A DNA stretch of 64,000 nucleotides, from contig JAFUOJ010000024.1 in assembly GCA_017481945.1 (NCBI GenBank), forward strand, positions 1-64,000. Direction: 5' to 3'. A program made the position numbers and the translations under genes. This document shows positions 63,555-64,000 of the stretch, in pieces (position 1 is the stretch's first letter; every line of letters begins with the position of its first letter). Source of the stretch: Parabacteroides sp. Its GTDB lineage: Bacteria; Bacteroidota; Bacteroidia; Bacteroidales; Tannerellaceae. The notes beneath the pieces were generated by a model, which was not told the origin of the DNA, made no database searches, and saw only the letters and a program-made list of their open reading frames with translations.

Positions 63555-64000
63555 AACTATTTCTATATTCTAAAGGTCCTACCCCCACATGCCGTTTAAA
63601 ATATTTACCAAAAAAAGACATATTCGTGAAGTTTAGGGAATAAGCAATGTCATGAATACTAAGATTCGTCGATTTTAGTTGCGCCTTAGCGTCCATAATC
63701 ACCATAGAAGAGATAATCTCCGTACATGTTTTCCCAGAAACCTGCTTGACGGTAGTACAAAGATGAGCCTGCGTAATCCCCAACTTCTCTGCATAAAAAG
63801 AAACGTTCCGCTCTTGGCTGTAGTTCTGCATAACCAGTTGCATAAAATCCTTATGGATCAGTTCACTCTTAGACAAACTCTTTTGAGTAGAAGCCTTGTC
63901 TTTATAAAGCGTTTTAAGACCAAGCAATATGCCGGAAAGAAAATGACTGATTAAAGGTTTCCCGATTTTCCCTTCGAACTGATTGAATAACTTAAGGATA
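63553..64000 (-). CDS. AraC family transcriptional regulator (5' end outside the window)
   Basis: At least 148 residues are visible and the frame stays open to the window edge (ILKLFNQFEGKIGKPLISHF...), so the N-terminus is missing. The C-terminal AraC/XylS DNA-binding domain has two helix-turn-helix units: YAEKLGITQAHLCTTVKQVS and IHDIAYSLNFTNMSFFGKYF with KRHVGVGPLEYR at the end. Its effector domain and target are unknown. Confidence 0.85.
   Translation of the reverse strand, partial: ILKLFNQFEGKIGKPLISHFLSGILLGLKTLYKDKASTQKSLSKSELIHKDFMQLVMQNYSQERNVSFYAEKLGITQAHLCTTVKQVSGKTCTEIISSMVIMDAKAQLKSTNLSIHDIAYSLNFTNMSFFGKYFKRHVGVGPLEYRNS

Overview
The window looks like a chromosomal segment from a Bacteroidales bacterium (Bacteroidota), most plausibly near Parabacteroides/Tannerellaceae; the genus cannot be fixed from the sequence alone. 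The evidence is Bacteroidota-type promoters (-33 TTTG / -7 TAnnTTTG) ahead of several genes, an acpP-fabF-rnc cluster, fused korA plus korB, ATP-type PEP carboxykinase, rubrerythrin, lipoprotein TlpA-like thioredoxins, an RNase HI with an N-terminal viroplasmin domain, and moderately AT-rich DNA. I saw no rRNA, tRNA, CRISPR array, transposase or prophage gene.

Layout. 1-220: 41-bp tandem palindromic repeats ending at a SulP anion transporter. 2.1-2.8 kb: rubrerythrin. 2.96-4.9 kb: a structured-RNA candidate followed by a decayed Sel1-repeat gene. 5-10.3 kb: nadB, a secreted TapB-like protein, and an operon of two exported peptidases (C69, C1). 10.4-19.4 kb: a 22-bp repeat array, a DEAD-box helicase, a lipoprotein phosphatase, a PfkB kinase plus SIS isomerase, an M16 peptidase, an AgcS symporter, a flavin reductase and a helix-hairpin-helix protein. 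19.4-25.2 kb: a ParE-type toxin-antitoxin pair, NSS transporter, ABC ATPase, tcdA and a PiT phosphate transporter. 25.3-37 kb: M28 peptidase, PAP2 phosphatase, GH3-like enzyme, phosphofructokinase, rnc-fabF-acpP, purN, MFS transporter, pdxB and an ExoX-C-like protein. 37-41.7 kb: a large GH2 lipoprotein, a 21/42-bp palindrome array and an MNT-HEPN pair lying between 20-bp direct repeats. 41.8-51.3 kb: Na/Pi symporter, nucleoside kinase, a deleted LtaS-like sulfatase pseudogene, HigB/HigA-ImmA, then a surface-glycan block (glycosyltransferase, glycosyltransferase-LPS-kinase fusion, nucleotide-sugar dehydrogenase). 51.3-64 kb: rnhA, a 22-bp palindrome array, aroK, an alanine-dehydrogenase-like gene, korAB, a second copy of the structured RNA ahead of a small HTH gene, a second PAP2, pckA, a TlpA-like lipoprotein, comM, two tiny membrane proteins and an AraC regulator cut by the window end.

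Together the genes describe an anaerobe with peptide/amino-acid uptake and catabolism (exported peptidases, AgcS and NSS transporters, alanine dehydrogenase), ferredoxin-linked 2-oxoacid metabolism (KorAB), PEP carboxykinase, oxygen-stress defence (rubrerythrin) and envelope-glycan synthesis.

The two most unusual things are not proteins. First, 2964-3260 and 57037-57350 have almost the same RNA architecture: three nested helices whose paired sequences differ completely between the copies, with the same AA/GCC internal loop, the same 8-nt 5' loop, and a GCGTGGG segment that can pair outside the stem with CCCACGC followed by a T-rich run. Second, five arrays of palindromic or near-palindromic repeats, four intergenic and one inside a gene, have spacings close to 21-22 bp (two DNA turns) or twice that; three of them share a GTCGGC/GCCGAC core.
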